Source: Dallia pectoralis
Lineage: Eukaryota; Chordata; Actinopteri; Esociformes; Umbridae
NCBI GenBank assembly: GCA_029465975.1
Contig: CM055737.1
Span: forward strand, 19,059,502-19,123,501
DNA: 64,000 bases
Direction of reading: 5' to 3'
The stretch's first letter is position 1, and each line of letters opens with the position of its first letter. The position numbers and the translations under genes were made by a program. Shown in pieces: positions 61,086-64,000 of the stretch. The notes beneath the pieces were generated by a model. It saw nothing but the letters and a program-made list of their open reading frames with translations. It made no database searches and was not told where the DNA came from.

Positions 61086-61609
61086 GATAAGACAAGTTGA
61101 AATTACAGCTCTTATTGATTTCTTCACTGCATAATTAACTTTTTGATTGATTGTTTCTTCCCGCCATGAAAATAACAAAATGCTTACAACACTAGATATT
61201 CCTAGGCGGTCTCCCATCCAAGTACTATCCAAGCCCAACTCTGCTTGGCTTCCGAGATCAGACGAGATCGGGCGTTTTCAGGGTGGTGTGGCCGTAAGCT
61301 ATTAGAAAAGTTGAAATTACAGCTCTTATTGATTTCTTCACTGCATATTTAACTTTTTGATTGATTGTTTCTTCCCGCCAAGAAAATAACAAAATGCTTA
61401 CAACACTAGATATTCCTAGGCGGTCTCCCATCCAAGTATTAACCAAGCCCGACCCTGCTTGGCTTCCGAGATCAGACGAGATCGGGCGATTTCAGGGTGG
61501 TGTGGCCGTAAGCTATTAGAAAAGTTGAAATTACAGCTCTTATTGATTTCTTCACTGCATAATTAACTTTTTGATTGTTTGTTTCTTCCCGCCAAGAAAA
61601 TAACAAAAT

Positions 61610-61706
61610 GCTTACAACACTAGATATTCCCAGGCGGTCTCCCACCCAAGTACGACCCTGTTTGGTTTCCGAGATCAGGCGTTTTCAGGGTGGTGTGGCC
61701 GTAGGG
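61610..61706 (-). pseudogene. 5S rRNA pseudogene, 97 nt, double deletion
   Basis: Equivalent of 60786 in the next 4-unit repeat, with the extra private change CCCACCCAAG in box C that it shares with 62842. Confidence 0.85.
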
Positions 61707-62433
61707 TATTAGAACATTTGAAATACAGCTGTTATTGATTTCTTCACTGCATAATTAACTTTTTGATAGATTGTTTCTTCCCGCCAAGAAAATAACAAAA
61801 TGCTTACAACACTAGATATTCCTAGGCGGTCGCCTATCCAAGTACTAACCAAGCCCGACCCTGCTTGGCTTCCGAGATCAGACGAGATCGGGCGTTTTCA
61901 GGGTGGTGTGGCCGTAAGCGATAAGACAAGTTGAAATTACAGCTCTTATTGATTTCTTCACTGCATAATTAACTTTTTGATTGATTGTTTCTTCCCGCCA
62001 TGAAAATAACAAAATTCTTACAACACTAGATATTCCTAGGCGGTCTCCCATCCAAGTACTAACCAAGCCCGACCCTGCTTGGCTTCCGAGATCAGACGAG
62101 ATCGGGCGTTTTCAGGGTGGTCTGGCCGTAAGCGATTAGAAAAGTTGATATTACAGCTCTTATTGATTTCTTCACTGCATAATTAACTTTTTGATTGTTT
62201 GTTTCTTCCCGCCAAGAAAATAACAAAATGCTTACAACACTAGATATTCCCAGGCGGTCTCCCATCCAAGTACTAACCAAGCCCGACCCTGTTTGGTTTC
62301 CGAGATCAGGCGTTTTCAGGGTGGTGTGGCCGTAGGGTATTAGAACATTTGAAAATACAGCTGTTATTGATTTCTTCACTGCATAATTAACTTTTTGATT
62401 GATTGTTTCTTCCCGCCAAGAAAATAACAAAAT

Positions 62434-62540
62434 GCTTACAACACTAGATATTCCCAGGCGGTCTCCCATCCAAGCCCAACCCTGCTTGGCTTCCGAGATC
62501 AGACGAGATCGGGCGTTTTCAGGGTGGTGTGGCCGTAAGC
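62434..62540 (-). pseudogene. 5S rRNA copy lacking 11 nt between box A and box C
   Basis: Plus strand CCATCCAAGCCCAACCCTG: TACTAACCAAG is missing, apparently by recombination between the two CCAAG words. Loop C is intact. The region holding the intermediate element and the 5' side of loop E is lost, so neither promoter nor fold should work. It is repeated at 63669. Confidence 0.83.
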
Positions 62541-62841
62541 TATTAGAAGAGTTGAAATTACAGCTGTTATTGATTTCTTCACTGCATAATTAACTTTTTG
62601 ATTGATTGTTTCTTCCCGCCATGAAAATAACAAAATGCTTACAACACTATATATTCCTAGGCGGTCTCCCATCCAAGTACTAACCAAGCCCGACCATGTT
62701 TGGCTTCCGAGATCAGGGCGTTTTCAGGGTGGTGTGGCCGTAAGCTATTAGAAAAGTTGAAATTACAGCTCTTATTGATTTCTTCACTGCATAATTAACT
62801 TTTTGATTGATTGTTTCTTCCCGCCAAGAAAATAACATAAT

Positions 62842-62938
62842 GCTTACAACACTAGATATTCCCAGGCGGTCTCCCACCCAAGTACGACCCTGTTTGGTTT
62901 CCGAGATCAGGCGTTTTCAGGGTGGTGTGGCCGTAGGG
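62842..62938 (-). pseudogene. 5S rRNA pseudogene, 97 nt, double deletion
   Basis: It has the same double deletion and the CCCACCCAAG box C change found at 61610. This is a third local copy of the same defective unit. Confidence 0.85.
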
Positions 62939-63668
62939 TATTAGAACATTTGAAAATACAGCTGTTATTGATTTCTTCACTGCATAATTAACTTTTTGAT
63001 AGATTGTTTCTTCCCGCCAAGAAAATAACAAAATGCTTACAACACTAGATATTCCTAGGCGGTCGCCTATCCAAGTACTAACCAAGCCCGACCCTGCTTG
63101 GCTTCCGAGATCAGACGAGATCGGGCGTTTTCAGGGTGGTGTGGCCGTAAGCGCGATAAGACAAGTTGAAATTACAGCTCTTATTGATTTCTTCACTGCA
63201 TAATTAACTTTTTGATTGATTGTTTCTTCCCGCCATGAAAATAACAAAATTCTTACAACACTAGATATTCCTAGGCGGTCTCCCATCCAAGTACTAACCA
63301 AGCCCGACCCTGCTTGGCTTCCGAGATCAGACGAGATCGGGCGTTTTCAGGGTGGTCTGGCCGTAAGCGATTAGAAAAGTTGATATTACAGCTCTTATTG
63401 ATTTCTTCACTGCATAATTAACTTTTTGATTGTTTGTTTCTTCCCGCCAAGAAAATAACAAAATGCTTACAACACTAGATATTCCCAGGCGGTCTCCCAT
63501 CCAAGTACTAACCAAGCCCGACCCTGTTTGGTTTCCGAGATCAGGCGTTTTCAGGGTGGTGTGGCCGTAGGGTATTAGAACATTTGAAAATACAGCTGTT
63601 ATTGATTTCTTCACTGCATAATTAACTTTTTGATTGATTGTTTCTTCCCGCCAAGAAAATAACAAAAT

Positions 63669-63775
63669 GCTTACAACACTAGATATTCCCAGGCGGTCTC
63701 CCATCCAAGCCCAACCCTGCTTGGCTTCCGAGATCAGACGAGATCGGGCGTTTTCAGGGTGGTGTGGCCGTAAGC
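63669..63775 (-). pseudogene. 5S rRNA copy lacking 11 nt between box A and box C
   Basis: It is identical in type to 62434 and lies exactly 1235 bp later, part of the 6-unit repeat at the right end. Confidence 0.83.
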
Positions 63776-64000
63776 TATTAGAAGAGTTGAAATTACAGCT
63801 GTTATTGATTTCTTCACTGCATAATTAACTTTTTGATTGATTGTTTCTTCCCGCCATGAAAATAACAAAATGCTTACAACACTATATATTCCTAGGCGGT
63901 CTCCCATCCAAGTACTAACCAAGCCCGACCATGTTTGGCTTCCGAGATCGGGCGTTTTCAGGGTGGTGTGGCCGTAAGCTATTAGAAAAGTTGAAATTAC

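Larger units (their letters stand above)
60358..62015 (-). repeat. Higher-order repeat, 4 units (824 and 834 bp)
   Basis: Two series starting at 60358 and 61182: full, full, 97-nt pseudogene, box C variant. The marks GTACTATCCAAGCCC and GTATTAACC are shared. The 10/11-bp difference comes from the deletion in the copy at 60979. Confidence 0.85.
55244..63979 (-). rRNA. 5S rRNA genes, block D part 2 (42 copies)
   Basis: Left edge:length: 55244:117, 55457:118, 55671:118, 55884:118, 56097:117, 56310:118, 56524:118, 56737:118, 56951:117, 57164:117, 57378:118, 57592:118, 57806:118, 58019:118, 58233:118, 58447:118, 58661:118, 58875:117, 59087:118, 59301:118, 59514:118, 59728:118, 59941:118, 60155:107, 60358:118, 60572:118, 60786:97, 60979:107, 61182:118, 61396:118, 61610:97, 61802:118, 62016:118, 62230:108, 62434:107, 62637:109, 62842:97, 63035:118, 63251:118, 63465:108, 63669:107, 63872:108. 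Up to 60058 no copy lacks loop C; after 60155 the array becomes a mosaic of deletion types and box C variants arranged in 4-unit and 6-unit repeats. Confidence 0.93.
1..64000. repeat. 5S rDNA tandem array filling the window
   Basis: A 214-bp unit (118-nt 5S core plus 96-bp spacer) repeats head to tail from edge to edge apart from three N gaps. A major variant unit is 204 bp because its core is 10 nt shorter. I placed 300 copies by locating each 3' core end (GTAAGC then ATTTT) and 5' core start (GCTTACGGCC or variants). Genes point left in 1-5334, 5835-31026 and 47127-64000, and right in 31527-46626. The array starts before and ends after the window, so its real size is larger. 5S RNA is transcribed by RNA polymerase III and joins the large ribosomal subunit; tandem 5S arrays separate from the 45S rDNA are common in animals. 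Confidence 0.97.
62016..64000 (-). repeat. Higher-order repeat, 6 units, 1235 bp
   Basis: The series at 62016 restarts at 63251 and is cut by the window end. Private marks shared at a 1235-bp offset include AAAATTCTTAC, GGTGGTCTGGCC, GTTGATATTAC and ACACTATATATTCC. One difference is visible: GATCAGGGCG at 62711 against GATCGGGCG at 63943. Confidence 0.88.

Noticed and set aside
405..63922. Dozens of near-identical 60-130 aa open frames starting MGLVSTWMGDRLGISS, on both strands
   Set aside because: They are translations of the second half of the 5S gene and its spacer. The 'protein' is conserved only because the rDNA unit is, and it stops at the TGA inside the next 5S copy.
1..64000. CRISPR array (regular repeats with spacers)
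   Set aside because: Both parts of the unit are conserved between copies, and the 'repeat' is a 118-nt 5S rRNA. CRISPR repeats are much shorter and have unique spacers.
1..64000. Spliced-leader or other small RNA genes within the 5S spacers, as in some nematodes and other phyla
   Set aside because: The spacer is only about 96 bp. I see no splice-donor-bearing leader, Sm site or second Pol III/II small RNA, and most of the spacer is AT-rich filler plus the palindrome.
1..64000. Satellite DNA or SINE derived from 5S (for example a SINE3-type element)
   Set aside because: There is no tail, target-site duplication or tRNA/LINE-like 3' part, and most copies keep the full RNA fold, terminator and internal promoter. 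A gene array with pseudogene members fits better.

Overview
The whole window is one kind of sequence: a tandem 5S ribosomal RNA gene array. I see no protein-coding gene, tRNA, transposon or other gene class. The unit is a 118-nt 5S core (plus a few 3' nucleotides running into a T-run) followed by a spacer of about 96 bp, so the standard period is 214 bp. Reading both strands, I place 300 copies: 296 complete within the sequence and 4 cut by the window edge or by assembly gaps. The core has the eukaryotic/metazoan 5S layout: complementary ends GCUUAC/GUAAGC (helix I), a CCGA/UCGG helix III with a 12-nt loop C, and box A and box C internal promoter segments. It is collinear with the animal-type (vertebrate-like) 5S as I remember it. 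This suggests an animal nuclear genome; I cannot name the species. The spacer is AT-rich and holds no second gene. || Layout: 1-5334, 26 copies on the minus strand; 5335-5834, gap of 500 N; 5835-31026, 120 copies, minus; 31027-31526, 500 N; 31527-46626, 73 copies on the PLUS strand; 46627-47126, 500 N; 47127-64000, 81 copies, minus, continuing past the window. The only two orientation changes coincide exactly with N gaps, so the inverted 15.1-kb block may be a scaffolding error rather than a biological inversion. || The copies are not uniform. About 78 of 300 carry a deletion of about 10 nt that removes loop C and leaves a helix III hairpin with an impossible 2-nt loop; most of these also have a broken 5' end (CCCTAC instead of GCTTAC) and are probably pseudogenes. 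A second subfamily has two substitutions in box C. Smaller groups have 11-nt deletions, 7-nt deletions or a 47-nt deletion. Normal and defective copies are organised into higher-order repeats of 2 to 22 units that share private mutations, which is the footprint of unequal crossing-over or conversion. The most homogeneous stretches of normal copies are roughly 26.6-30.4 kb and 55.4-60.1 kb. Every spacer but one that I checked carries an 18-bp imperfect palindrome, TTTCTTGGCGGGAAGAAA (or a one-base variant), whose centre resembles an E2F site. The many short open reading frames in the window are all readings through the rRNA and its spacer.
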